Positions 25,960-34,107 of a stretch of DNA of 64,000 bases are shown in pieces. The first letter of the stretch is position 1. Every line of letters starts with the position of its first letter. The notes under the pieces are model-generated. The model was not told the DNA's origin. It worked only from the letters and a program-made list of their open reading frames with translations, and ran no database searches. The position numbers were made by a program, and so were the translations under genes. The stretch comes from Stappia sp. 28M-7 (GTDB taxonomy: Bacteria > Pseudomonadota > Alphaproteobacteria > Rhizobiales > Stappiaceae). The stretch lies in NCBI RefSeq assembly GCF_014252955.1, contig NZ_JACMIA010000001.1:124001-188000 (forward strand), written 5' to 3'.

Positions 25960-26050
25960 GGGCGTGCTGCTGCGGCCCGTCGACAGGTCGGGGATGCAAG
26001 CGGATATCGAGCGCCCTCCTCTTTGTCGTTCAGCCTCGCATCGAGGCTCG

Positions 26051-26746
26051 TCACTCGAATATCTTGGCGATTGCGGCTTGTTCGGCCTCCTCCCATCGAC
26101 GCACGTCCTTGGTCACCTTCTCGATCTCTGCGTCGCTGAGGTGGTGCGCACCGTCCTCGTCGATACGACACAGACTGAATGGCTTGCCGACGCTGGGGGA
26201 GGTAAGGTCGAGCGCTTCCAGGACACGCAGGACGGCCGCGCAACCGAAGCGCAGCGACCGCTCGGTCAAGTGGAAGTGGGACAGAAGCGAGCCGGCTTGC
26301 TGTGCCATGGCCGCACCGCTGCCGATCGCGTGGAAGCCGATATCGCCGTAGTGCCCGATCATGCCGGAGGGCGTTATCTCGACGATCCACGGCTCTCCCT
26401 TGCGCCATCCGGCCGCCATCACGTAGGCCGACGGCGAGCCGCCATCTTCTTCGCCCGGCACGTCCGGGATGAACGTGTCGTAGTGATGGCGCAGGATCGG
26501 GAGGACCTGTTCCTGCATCGCGCGGCCGATATCCGGGGCCTCCAGAATGGCCGCACTGTTTTCGTTGAAACAACTCTCAACCTCGACCAGCACCGATCGC
26601 GCACCGCTGCCGCCCCATGCCGCCAGCTCGCCCAAAGGGTGCAGCTTCTGGGCCGGATATGTCATGCCTCTCCCCTTGTCCGTGATCTGCGAGTCGGAGC
26701 CGAGCACGACTCCATCCTGGCAAACGGTGGCAAGCACGACGGTCAT
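26051..26746 (-). CDS. Orphan proteasome-like Ntn hydrolase
   Basis: 231 aa. With the initiator Met removed, the protein starts at a Thr, and counting from it Asp17 (SDSQIT) and Lys33 (PAQKLHPL) fall exactly at the positions of the catalytic Thr1/Asp17/Lys33 of proteasome beta subunits and HslV. The first strand pair TVVLATVCQDGVVLGSDSQ and the later AIGSGAAMAQQAG (compare GIGSGGNYA in HslV) also match. The C-terminal about 60 residues (DLTSPSVGKPFSLCRIDEDG, then a charged helix ending AEQAAIAKIFE) are not from HslV. AGAGGATC precedes ATG 26746. It lacks an adjacent ATPase or unfoldase gene. It could be a self-contained peptidase or a relative of the bacterial Anbu/BPH proteasome homologues; the role is unknown. 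It faces the HEPN-like gene across a 611 bp gap. Confidence 0.78.
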   Translation of the reverse strand: MTVVLATVCQDGVVLGSDSQITDKGRGMTYPAQKLHPLGELAAWGGSGARSVLVEVESCFNENSAAILEAPDIGRAMQEQVLPILRHHYDTFIPDVPGEEDGGSPSAYVMAAGWRKGEPWIVEITPSGMIGHYGDIGFHAIGSGAAMAQQAGSLLSHFHLTERSLRFGCAAVLRVLEALDLTSPSVGKPFSLCRIDEDGAHHLSDAEIEKVTKDVRRWEEAEQAAIAKIFE

Positions 26747-27357
26747 GATTTCGATCCTCTCAGGTCGTGTGGTCCGGAAAATCCCGCCGGATACGCATCA
26801 GCCGCAGCTCGCTTCCATGCGATGCAGACTGCAGTCGTAGGCGATTGGAACGATCCGTTTTCCTTCTCCGGTACGAGTGCAAGGAGAACGGGCGCGGAAC
26901 CGGATCGTTCCCGCATTGCGTAATCCGAAGGGGGCGGAAGGTTCTCGCGCCCCGAGCGGTCGAGATGAAGTGTATATATGTGCCAGTATCAGGATCGGAT
27001 CTTCGGCGACAAAATTGAACCAGTGCGCAAGACGGAGAGCGAACGGCAGGTTACAGGCCGTCTTGGCAATACATTTAGCTTTGGGGGCGAGGACAGACTA
27101 GCATCTCGGGTGGGCAGCAGAATGGCGGCTTTTGGTGGCAACGTGCACTAAGCTGGTCGTTGAGGTTGTCAGTGGCCGTGTCCTTCTGTCGATTTTGATC
27201 GTCCTGAGAGACGAAAGCGAAAAGGGCTATGCGGGCCGGCGGATGGGTCATGGCCAACACAGTTGTGCTCGATCAACTACGGGGATGCTTCTCAGCGCTT
27301 AAAGGGCACGTCTTTGTGCTGTAAGATGCTGGACACGACTCGCGACGTGAGAGCACA
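26747..27357. other. Non-coding gap between the proteasome-like and HEPN-like genes
   Basis: 611 bp with lower GC than the surrounding operons. Both flanking genes point outward, so it must hold their promoters; AT-rich GTGTATATATGTG at about 26,970 is a candidate -10 region. Short reading frames in it have no family features and poor start contexts. One 31-codon frame (27229-27324) runs to just before the HEPN-like gene with AAAAGGG upstream, but support is insufficient. No RNA gene was recognised. Confidence 0.5.
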
Positions 27358-28734
27358 ATGGATGACGGCGATTACAGCAATGGGGATGCGCCGCCAGCTA
27401 AGACGCCGGCGGTGATTGATCTCGACGCGTTTTCTAAGACGATGGACGCCGGGCAAGGTGCGGCCGAAGCGGCCGGTAGATTGCTGGCTATCAGTGAGCG
27501 GATATCGACAGCACAGGAGGTGCTTTGCCCGCATGGCGGTGTCGAAAGCCTCGCCGCGCAATCGGAGCGTGCGGCCCTCATCATTGAGCAGACGACCGCC
27601 AGCCTGACACTCCCGTCTCTGATGAGCAACAGCGCCGGGCTAAGCACATATCCTTCGACTTCCCGTATCTTTGAGGACATCGAGCGCCAGCAGCGCCAGC
27701 TCACCAGCGGCTTCCCCGAAAGCCTTGCCCGTATTGCGATGGGCTTACCGTCCTCAAGTCTGAGCACGCTAACCGAAAACCTTACTTTGGGCGGCACTTA
27801 CGCAGACCTCTCCCGGACCGGGGAAATGGCGCGTATCACTACTGGCGTTTCCGTTTCCGCCGCCGACCTGCACCGCTTTGAGATACCGGACATGAGCGCC
27901 ATTGGTGCGCTGTCACGGAGCGTCGAGGCCTTGATCAGGCCGTCATTCGATACTCCGGCATCAATCATCCAGGAAACGTTCGTCGGCTTGCATAGCCCTT
28001 GGCTTGATACTGCTAATGTACTCGGCTCGGCCGAAGCATTGGTGAGGGTGCAAAGCCTCGGGCTGCAACTTGGGCATCAGACGGCGTTCAATCCCGATTA
28101 CAGCGCGTTGCTGCGCGAAACACTTGGCGACTGGCGGGACGTCACGGCGATCCCGGATGACCTTGAGGAGCAGGTTGCGCGCTCCGAATTCTACGTCGAC
28201 CTCGGCTTCGATACGCGCGTTATCGACAGGCCGGATGAAGCGTTCGGTGAAACCCTGATCCTCGCGGGTATCGCTTTCGCGCCGGAAGACAATGAGGTCG
28301 AAGGCCGGCACGATGATCTAGGCCTTGCCCGGGCTCGGCAGTTGCAAGCCGCCGTGCAGAAGCTTGAGGCCGAGCTGCGGAGCTTCATCGTTGCGGTTTT
28401 GTCAGCAGAGTTCGGACCGCAGTGGGTTAAGCGCCTGCCAAACAGCCTCTATGATCAGTGGATTGAGAAACAACGGCGTGATCCGCGCGGAGACCAGCTT
28501 GAACCTATCGACTATGCTGACTTCATGGATTTTGAGCGTATCATCTGCAAGAGGGACCTGTTCGGGACGGTGTTCGCCACATACTTCGTGTCGCTTGAAT
28601 CTGCCCGGGAGTCCTTGATGCGTCTTGTGGCGCCCCGGAACACGGCGATGCATTCGCGCCCGATCGGTAAGGACGACGCCGTACTGGCCGCATTTGAGAT
28701 CCGGCGTTTAATGCTGCGCGTAACCCGCCATTGA
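27358..28734 (+). CDS. Uncharacterised protein with C-terminal HEPN/Swt1-like domain
   Basis: 458 aa. No full-length family is recognised. Residues about 1-240 are Ser/Thr-rich and low in motifs (TTASLTLPSLMSNSAGLSTY, LSTLTENLTLGG). Residues about 320-458 form a helical domain: LARARQLQAAVQKLEAELRSF, then GPQWVKRLPNSLYDQWIEKQ, DFMDFERIICKRDLFGTVF, and finally PRNTAMHSRP, in which Arg427-Asn-x3-His432 matches the HEPN RNase motif (Arg, polar, x3, His). The order resembles Swt1-type HEPN domains found in abortive-infection and other RNA-targeting defence proteins. GAGAG precedes ATG 27358. Codon use is less GC-rich than in neighbouring operons. It is preceded by the proteasome-like gene (divergent) and followed by tRNA-Ser. 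A toxin or defence role is an inference; activity is unproven. Confidence 0.65.
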   Translation: MDDGDYSNGDAPPAKTPAVIDLDAFSKTMDAGQGAAEAAGRLLAISERISTAQEVLCPHGGVESLAAQSERAALIIEQTTASLTLPSLMSNSAGLSTYPSTSRIFEDIERQQRQLTSGFPESLARIAMGLPSSSLSTLTENLTLGGTYADLSRTGEMARITTGVSVSAADLHRFEIPDMSAIGALSRSVEALIRPSFDTPASIIQETFVGLHSPWLDTANVLGSAEALVRVQSLGLQLGHQTAFNPDYSALLRETLGDWRDVTAIPDDLEEQVARSEFYVDLGFDTRVIDRPDEAFGETLILAGIAFAPEDNEVEGRHDDLGLARARQLQAAVQKLEAELRSFIVAVLSAEFGPQWVKRLPNSLYDQWIEKQRRDPRGDQLEPIDYADFMDFERIICKRDLFGTVFATYFVSLESARESLMRLVAPRNTAMHSRPIGKDDAVLAAFEIRRLMLRVTRH

Positions 28735-28910
28735 GGCTGGCACATCGTGCTTAATAGATCAGGGAATTGGCGGCCCACCTCAGCGTCGGAAGCTGCTGTT
28801 GCGGCCTCGCAATATCGTCGGGCTGTAGCGTAAAGCTGCGATTTTGAGCGCCAAACGACGCGCGCCGCCCGTCGGCACTATCGCTCGATAACTGGCTGAT
28901 CAGGGGAAAA

Positions 28911-29000
28911 TGGCGGAGAGAGAGGGATTCGAACCCTCGATACGGTTTCCCGTATACACGCGTTCCAGGCGTGCGCCTTAAACCACTCGGCCACCTCTCC
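28911..29000 (-). tRNA. tRNA-Ser(GGA)
   Basis: 90 nt on the minus strand. The acceptor GGAGAGG pairs with TCTCTCC with one G-U, followed by discriminator G and an encoded CCA. D arm GGCCGAGTGGTTTAAGGC; anticodon stem CACGC/GCGTG with loop CTGGAAC giving anticodon GGA (28964-28966), which reads UCC and UCU. The long class II variable arm TATACGGGAAACCGTATC identifies serine. The T arm is GAGGG-TTCGAAT-CCCTC. Confidence 0.97.
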
Positions 29001-29719
29001 GCAGCCGGCCCGTCCGGTGGGCCTGCGGGGCAGGCCTTTCGTCGGTCCTCGTGCGGGAAGGCGATGGGTCCGGCGCTCGCACCAGGGCGGCGCGAAGCCG
29101 GGCCGACCCGGCCCGCAAGTCGCGCAATATACTGACGATGCGGCCAAGTTCAAGCACTCATCCATGCCCTGCTGCGCTTTTCAACACGGGCGGGCAAACG
29201 CAGCCGGCGACGGATGAGAAAGCCGGCGGAAACATTAGGTTCTGCCCGGTGAGGCCAGAGACCGGACGCTTGCGCGGGCGCCTGGCGCACGCAGCCGGGA
29301 GGGGCCGCGTGCGGGCGGATCGGCGGGCGGCGGCCGCCCCGCGCGGGGTCGCGGATTGCTCCCGCGGGTTCACGGATCGCTCCCGCGCTCTCACGCCTTG
29401 CGGAAGCGCCTTTCGTCCATCTTGCGCTTTTGCGAAAGCAAGCCTATCTGATGCGCCCGGCGGGAGAGGCAAGGCGATGGCGCGCCGTGCCCATTGTCGC
29501 CGTTTTCTCGCGTTTTGCTGTCGCCCGGAAGGTCGAGGCGGGCTATGGTCCGGCCCGCGGCCGCCCGCGTATGCAAATTTCGAGTGAACGAATTCCGCCG
29601 AGCGGAGTTCTGGCAGTTGCGGACCTTTGCAACAGATGTCTGCAGTCGATGTTTGCAGTCTGGCGCGGGCAGGCCCGATGCCTTCAGGCTTTGGTATTGG
29701 GTGGATCCGGGACGGAACG
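29001..29719. other. Non-coding stretch downstream of the tRNA gene
   Basis: 719 bp. The open frames here have no family signature and mostly reflect high GC. No direct repeat of the tRNA 3' end, integrase or IS end was seen, so evidence of an integrated element is lacking. The promoter of the tRNA gene must lie just beyond 29000 on the minus strand, but I could not define it. Confidence 0.5.
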
Positions 29720-30049
29720 ATGTTCAGACTTCTCCTGCGGCTTCTCGGTCTGTGGTTCGTGGCGCTGGCGCTGGTGGCGCTGGTGATCGACGCCACGTCG
29801 ACGATCGCCGCCGGAAGCTGGTCGTCGACCTCCTTCGGCCAGTACTGGTTCGACTTCGCGCCCGAAAGTCTCGCCGCCGCCCAGGCCTTCGTCCAGGGCG
29901 AGGTCAATCCGGTCCTGTGGGATCCGGTTGCCCTCAAGCTCCTGGTGCAGCCGGCCTGGCTGATCGTCGGACCGCTCGGCTTCCTGCTCCTGTGGATCGG
30001 AGATCTCGGCCGCGGCCGTCGTCGCCGCAGGCTCGCCGAAACCGTCTGA
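29720..30049 (+). CDS. Small membrane protein of unknown function
   Basis: 109 aa. Two hydrophobic segments: about residues 2-25 ([21 protein letters not shown]) and about 73-92 ([20 protein letters not shown]), separated by a polar region containing [21 protein letters not shown] and a basic C-terminus [11 protein letters not shown] facing the cytoplasm by the positive-inside rule. Start 29720 (MFRLLLRLL) is chosen as it opens the first segment; upstream codons lack family sense. It lies 49 bp before msrA and may be co-transcribed. I recognise no family name. Confidence 0.65.
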   Translation: MFRLLLRLLGLWFVALALVALVIDATSTIAAGSWSSTSFGQYWFDFAPESLAAAQAFVQGEVNPVLWDPVALKLLVQPAWLIVGPLGFLLLWIGDLGRGRRRRRLAETV

Positions 30050-30098
30050 ATCCCTTGCCCGCCGGCCTCCCCCGGCGCGCATCCCTTTGGAGGCATCC

Positions 30099-30761
30099 AT
30101 GTCGTTCATGACAATGCTCAGCAACAAATTCTCGCTGGTCGACCCGGCCATGGCGCTGCCCGGTCGCGGCGAGCCGATCATGACCCCGGGCATCCACACC
30201 GTGCTCGGCCGCCCGCTCGATCTTGCCCCGGGTGCGGGCGAGGAAGAGGTGCTGTTCGGCCTCGGCTGTTTCTGGGGCGCCGAGCGCCTGTTCTGGACCA
30301 TGCCGGGCGTTCTCGTCACCGCAGTCGGCTATGCCGGCGGCTACACGCCGAACCCGACCTATCACGAGGTCTGCACGGGCCGCACCGGCCATACCGAGGT
30401 GGTGCGCGTCGTTTTCGACACCGCGCGCCTGCCGCGCGAGGAGCTGCTCAAGGCGTTCTGGGAAGGCCACGACCCGACGCAAGGGATGCGCCAGGGCAAC
30501 GACACCGGCACCCAGTACCGCTCGGCGATCTATTTCGCCGAAGGCGGCGAGATGGCGGCGGCGGTGGCGGCCTCGCGCGCGACCTATGCGGCGGCGCTGA
30601 AGGCGGCCGGCCACTCGCGCACCATCACCACCGAGACGAAGCCGATGGGCGCGTTCTACTTCGCCGAGGACTATCACCAGCAGTATCTCGACAAGAACCC
30701 CGGCGGCTATTGCGGCCTCGGCGGCACAGGCGTTGCCTGCCCCGCCGGCCTTGCCGTGTAA
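30099..30761 (+). CDS. msrA: Peptide-methionine (S)-S-oxide reductase
   Basis: 220 aa. It repairs methionine-S-sulfoxide in proteins. The catalytic Cys57 is in [10 protein letters not shown] (54-62), followed by [37 protein letters not shown], and the resolving region [19 protein letters not shown] carries two more Cys near the C-terminus. The approximately 50 residue N-terminal extension ([20 protein letters not shown]) is characteristic of the longer alphaproteobacterial and enterobacterial MsrA. Start 30099 has TTGGAGG at 30087-30093; the TTG at 30087 is part of that ribosome site and not a start. A terminator follows at 30787. Confidence 0.95.
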   Translation: MSFMTMLSNKFSLVDPAMALPGRGEPIMTPGIHTVLGRPLDLAPGAGEEEVLFGLGCFWGAERLFWTMPGVLVTAVGYAGGYTPNPTYHEVCTGRTGHTEVVRVVFDTARLPREELLKAFWEGHDPTQGMRQGNDTGTQYRSAIYFAEGGEMAAAVAASRATYAAALKAAGHSRTITTETKPMGAFYFAEDYHQQYLDKNPGGYCGLGGTGVACPAGLAV

Positions 30762-30786
30762 GCGCACGCGAAGTCATGACTGAAAG

Positions 30787-30819
30787 AGGCGCGCGGGACG
30801 GCGGTTCCGCGCGCCTTTT
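30787..30819 (+). terminator. Intrinsic terminator of msrA
   Basis: AGGCGCGCGG (30787-30796) pairs with CCGCGCGCCT (30807-30816), with a 10-base loop, and the run TTTT follows from 30816. It is 25 bp after the msrA stop. Confidence 0.85.
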
Positions 30820-30906
30820 CGTATCCGCGGGCGGGCGAGAATGCCGCAGGCCCGCGCGCCGTCTTGCCGCTTTGCAAGCAGCCCGGCCACAGCCCATATT
30901 CGGCGG

Positions 30907-31899
30907 ATGAGCCCTGACGACATCAGACCTGCCATCACCATCGACCCGGCCGTGCGGGCAAGGCACCGCCGGCGCAACCGCCTGCACACGCTCGTGCTCG
31001 GCGCCGGGGCGGTGCTGCTGCTGTCGCTGACCGCGTGGACGCTGGCCGGGCCGCAGGGCGTCCTGTGGGCGGCAATCGGCGGCTCGCTGTCGGTGATGCT
31101 GGCGGCGCGCTTTTCCTCCTCCATGGTCCTGCAGCTCTACGGCGCGCGCGAGGTGACGCCCGCCGCCTTTCCCGAAGCGCATACGATCGTTCGGCTGCTG
31201 GCCGAGCGGGCGGGCCTGCCGCGCATGCCAAGGCTCTATCTGGTGCAAAGCCGGATGGTGAACGCCTTTTCCACCGGCACGCGCGAGGACAGCGCCATCT
31301 GCATCACGGAAGGGCTGCTCGCCCGCCTGACCCCGCGCGAGTTCGTCGGCGTGATGGCGCACGAGCTGGCCCATGTGGCGCATGGCGACATCCACGTCAT
31401 GGCGATGGCCGACGTGGTGGCGCGCATGACCGGCATCATGTCGGTGTTCGGCCTGGTGCTGATGGTGATCAGCCTGCCGCAGGCGCTGGCCGGCGGTGCG
31501 CCGGTGCCCTGGGGCGCGGTGCTGCTGCTGGTCGTGGCGCCGACGATTGGAACGGCCGTGCAGCTGGCCCTGTCGCGCACCCGCGAGTTCGAGGCGGATC
31601 TGGGCGCGGCCTCGCTGACCGGCGACCCGGAGGGCCTTGCCAGCGCGCTCATGAAGCTGGAGCGCATCCAGGGGCGCATGTGGGAGGCGGCGCTGCCGCA
31701 AGGCGCGCGCATCCCCGAGCCGTCGGTGCTGCGCAGCCACCCGCAGACGGACGAGCGCGTGCGGCGGCTGCGCGAATTGCGGGCATCGCCTGAGCACTGG
31801 CTGGACACGGCCGCGATGCCGCATGTGGCGGGGCGCTCGCCCGTGCCAGATACGGGCGCTCCGCGCCGCCGGCTGACCCGCTTCGGCACCTGGTACTGA
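30907..31899 (+). CDS. M48 family zinc metallopeptidase, HtpX-like
   Basis: 330 aa membrane protease. Two N-terminal hydrophobic segments (about 28-45 and 50-68) precede the cytoplasmic catalytic domain: MPRLYLVQSRMVNAFSTG, then the zinc motif HELAH (152-156) in GVMAHELAHVAHGD, a membrane hairpin (about 171-212), and the third ligand Glu in TREFEADLGAASLTGDP. HtpX-type enzymes degrade damaged membrane proteins. Start 30907 (MSPDDIRP) is taken over 30841, which adds basic sequence without family support; the ribosome site is weak. No heat-shock promoter was recognised. The C-terminus SHPQTDERVRRLREL is the usual M48 tail. Confidence 0.9.
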   Translation: MSPDDIRPAITIDPAVRARHRRRNRLHTLVLGAGAVLLLSLTAWTLAGPQGVLWAAIGGSLSVMLAARFSSSMVLQLYGAREVTPAAFPEAHTIVRLLAERAGLPRMPRLYLVQSRMVNAFSTGTREDSAICITEGLLARLTPREFVGVMAHELAHVAHGDIHVMAMADVVARMTGIMSVFGLVLMVISLPQALAGGAPVPWGAVLLLVVAPTIGTAVQLALSRTREFEADLGAASLTGDPEGLASALMKLERIQGRMWEAALPQGARIPEPSVLRSHPQTDERVRRLRELRASPEHWLDTAAMPHVAGRSPVPDTGAPRRRLTRFGTWY

Positions 31900-31917
31900 C
31901 GCGCCCGGCAGCCCTGC

Positions 31918-33000
31918 CTATTCGGGCAGGCCGAGGAAGCGGAAGGGCTCGGCCTCGACGAAGGATGCTGTCGCATCGCCGGAATAGATGTGCTGCTGGT
32001 CGGGCCCGAGGTCGAGCTTGCGCACTGGCGCGCCTTGCGAGAAGTCCAGCTGCTTCAGGTCCACCCAGAACGTGTTCGGGGTGAGGGCCGATTCGAAGAA
32101 GTAGAGCAGCCGCTGGTGGTCGACGACCGTGCGCCAGCGGGTGGAGGAAATGTTGGGCTGGTCCGGCGTGGTGATGCCGAAGGGCACGGACACGTTGCGG
32201 ATGACGCTGAAGACGCTGGCGATGGCCCGGTTGGGATCCTCCGGGCGCGGGATCGCCGCGACATAGAAGCTCGCCCGCGCGAAGCGGTCGGCAGCGCGGT
32301 TGGTGCCGGGCAGGAACACGGTGCCGCCGATGCCGCGCCAGTATTCGGCCAGCGCCAGCTGCTCTTCGAAGGTCGGCGAGTTGGTCATGACCGTGTAGCG
32401 GCGGTTGTGATGGATGACCTGCCGCCCGCCGATATACTCGACGATGGCGCTGTCGCCGCTGGCATCGGACATGGACAGGTGCAGCGTCGTCAGCCGGTCC
32501 TCGCCGGGCACGCTGTCGGTGACGATGGTGAAGGGCTCGGCCTCCAGCGCCGCGACGGCCTCCGCCACGCTGGCGAAATTGTCGAGCACATACTGGCCCC
32601 AGGCGGCGATGGTCAGGCCCGGACGGTCGCCGGTCATCTCTGGATATTCGGACTCGGCCAGCCACAGCAGGTTGACCGCAAGGCCCTCCTCGTTGACCCC
32701 GTCCGTGGTCGACACGTCGTAGCCCGAGGCGATGACGCTGCCGTATTTCGAGGTCCATTTCAGGGAGTTCGGCCCGGCTTCGCCGCTGCGCTCCATGCCG
32801 CGCGGCATCACCCAGAGATTGGTGGCGATCTCGCTCTTCCAGTCCATCGAACGGGCGGTGATCACCGTGTCGCCGGCGCCGTGATAGACGAGGCGGGTGC
32901 AGGCCTCGGCAAGGGCCGCGCCCCCGGTTGCAAGCAGCGCGGCGAGCGCCACGCGCGCGCCCAGGCCACGGGCTCGGGCGGAAAACGGCATGCTGGACAT
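31918..33000 (-). CDS. Secreted linear amide C-N hydrolase, choloylglycine hydrolase family
   Basis: 360 aa Ntn hydrolase. A signal peptide (about 1-31) with hydrophobic core VALAALLATGGAAL ends at ALAEA, after which Cys34 (ACTRLVYHG) is the candidate N-terminal nucleophile. Family features: TVITARSMDWKSEIATNLWVMPRG (Arg/Asp of the Cys-x-Arg/Asp set), GVNEEGLAVNLLWLAESEYP, DASGDSAIVEYIGGRQVIHHN, and ITTPDQPNISSTRWRTVVDHQ near the end. Members include bile salt hydrolase, penicillin V acylase and acyl-homoserine-lactone acylases. The start at 33000 has AGAGG upstream. It is last in a minus-strand run after a dioxygenase and SDR; whether it belongs to that pathway is unclear. Confidence 0.85.
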   Translation of the reverse strand: MSSMPFSARARGLGARVALAALLATGGAALAEACTRLVYHGAGDTVITARSMDWKSEIATNLWVMPRGMERSGEAGPNSLKWTSKYGSVIASGYDVSTTDGVNEEGLAVNLLWLAESEYPEMTGDRPGLTIAAWGQYVLDNFASVAEAVAALEAEPFTIVTDSVPGEDRLTTLHLSMSDASGDSAIVEYIGGRQVIHHNRRYTVMTNSPTFEEQLALAEYWRGIGGTVFLPGTNRAADRFARASFYVAAIPRPEDPNRAIASVFSVIRNVSVPFGITTPDQPNISSTRWRTVVDHQRLLYFFESALTPNTFWVDLKQLDFSQGAPVRKLDLGPDQQHIYSGDATASFVEAEPFRFLGLPE

Positions 33001-33174
33001 CGGGGGGACCTCTTGGCGTGCCACATCGCAAAAACAGACGGCCGCCTGCAAGAAAAGCGGCCGCCGCCATCGTAGAGGGCGGCGGCGAAGTCGGGCAAGT
33101 CGGTAAAACCTGCGGCTGCAGGCATTGCCCCGGCATTTGTCGCGGCCGGGCGGTCCGCCGGAGCGGCTGCCCCC

Positions 33175-33987
33175 TTACGGCGAGACGCAGGTCGCGGTCA
33201 GGCCGCCATCCACCACCAGCTCCTGCGCGGTGATGTAGCGGGCCTCGTCCGAGGCGAGGAACAGCGCCGCGTTGGCCGTATCCCAGGCATCGCCCATGTG
33301 CCCCATCGGGCACTGCGCGTCGCGCCGGGCGATCATCTCCTCCTCCCCGCCATAGGAGGCGGCGAGCGGCTTGCGGATCATCGGCGTGTTCATCAGGCCT
33401 GGCGACACGCAGTTCGCGCGGATGCCGAGCGGCGCGTATTGCAGGGCGATGTTGCGGGTGAGCCCGACGATCGCGGCCTTGGAGGCCGAATAGGCGGCAT
33501 AGGGAAAGCCGATATAGCGCGAGGCGGCGATCGAGGCGACGTTGACGATGGCGCCGCTGCGCTGGCGCTCCATCACCGGCAGCACATGCTTGCAGGTGAG
33601 GAAGACGCTGGTCTGGTTGATGGCGATCACCCGGTTCCAGCTCTCCTCGGAGGCTTCCACCGGGCCGCCGGTTTCCGAGATGCCGACATTGTTGTGCAGG
33701 ATGTCGATGCGGCCGAACTGCGCAAGGCAGGCCTCGACCATCGCCGCGACATCGGCGGAGTTCGAAACGTCCGCCCGCGCCGTCTCGCAGGTGCCGCCCT
33801 CGGAGCGGATGATGTCGCGCGTTTCGCCCGCCGCGCGCTCGTCGCGGTCGACGGCGAGGATGCGCGCGCCGTTCCGCGCAAAGAGAACCGCCGCCGCCTT
33901 GCCGTTGCCCCAGCCCTCTCCCGAGGAGCCGGCGCCGACGACGAGGGCGACCTTGCCGGCCAATCGGCCAGCCGAACTGTCTGTCAT
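33175..33987 (-). CDS. Short-chain dehydrogenase/reductase
   Basis: 270 aa. Rossmann start VALVVGAGSSGEGWGNGKAA (about 13-32), a variant of TGxxxGxG with a longer Gly-rich loop; adenine-binding DVSN (73-76); NNVG (99-102) in place of NNAG; catalytic Ser152, Tyr166 and Lys170 (YSASK). The C-terminus SPGLMNTPMIRKP, VDGGLTATCVSP completes a classical SDR. Start 33987 (MTDSSAGRL). It sits 120 bp downstream of an EctD-like dioxygenase with a terminator-like hairpin between them, so the two may be only loosely coupled. The substrate is likely a hydroxylated acid or amino acid (inference). Confidence 0.88.
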   Translation of the reverse strand: MTDSSAGRLAGKVALVVGAGSSGEGWGNGKAAAVLFARNGARILAVDRDERAAGETRDIIRSEGGTCETARADVSNSADVAAMVEACLAQFGRIDILHNNVGISETGGPVEASEESWNRVIAINQTSVFLTCKHVLPVMERQRSGAIVNVASIAASRYIGFPYAAYSASKAAIVGLTRNIALQYAPLGIRANCVSPGLMNTPMIRKPLAASYGGEEEMIARRDAQCPMGHMGDAWDTANAALFLASDEARYITAQELVVDGGLTATCVSP

Positions 33988-34055
33988 GTGGAAACCGTCC
34001 GTTCTGATGCCCTGACACGAAAAGACCGGGGCGGGCTCGGCCCGTCCCGGATCGC

Positions 34056-34092
34056 AAAGGAAAGGCCGGAGCGGATCGCGTCCGCTCCGGCC
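34056..34092 (-). terminator. Hairpin after the EctD-like gene
   Basis: On the minus strand GGCCGGAGCGGA pairs perfectly with TCCGCTCCGGCC (34081-34092 with 34064-34075) around a 5-base loop, and TTTCCTTT follows. It lies 16 bp after the dioxygenase stop, so transcription into the SDR gene is probably reduced. Confidence 0.75.
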
Positions 34093-34107
34093 TGCCACGT
34101 TCGGCGG

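Noticed and set aside
27229..27324. A 31-codon frame ending just before the HEPN-like gene (possible antitoxin leader).
   Set aside because: AAAAGGG precedes the start, but the peptide has no family feature; too short to support without comparative data.
28735..29719. Integration site or attachment repeat at tRNA-Ser.
   Set aside because: No integrase, no direct repeat of the tRNA 3' end and no IS end were seen on either side.
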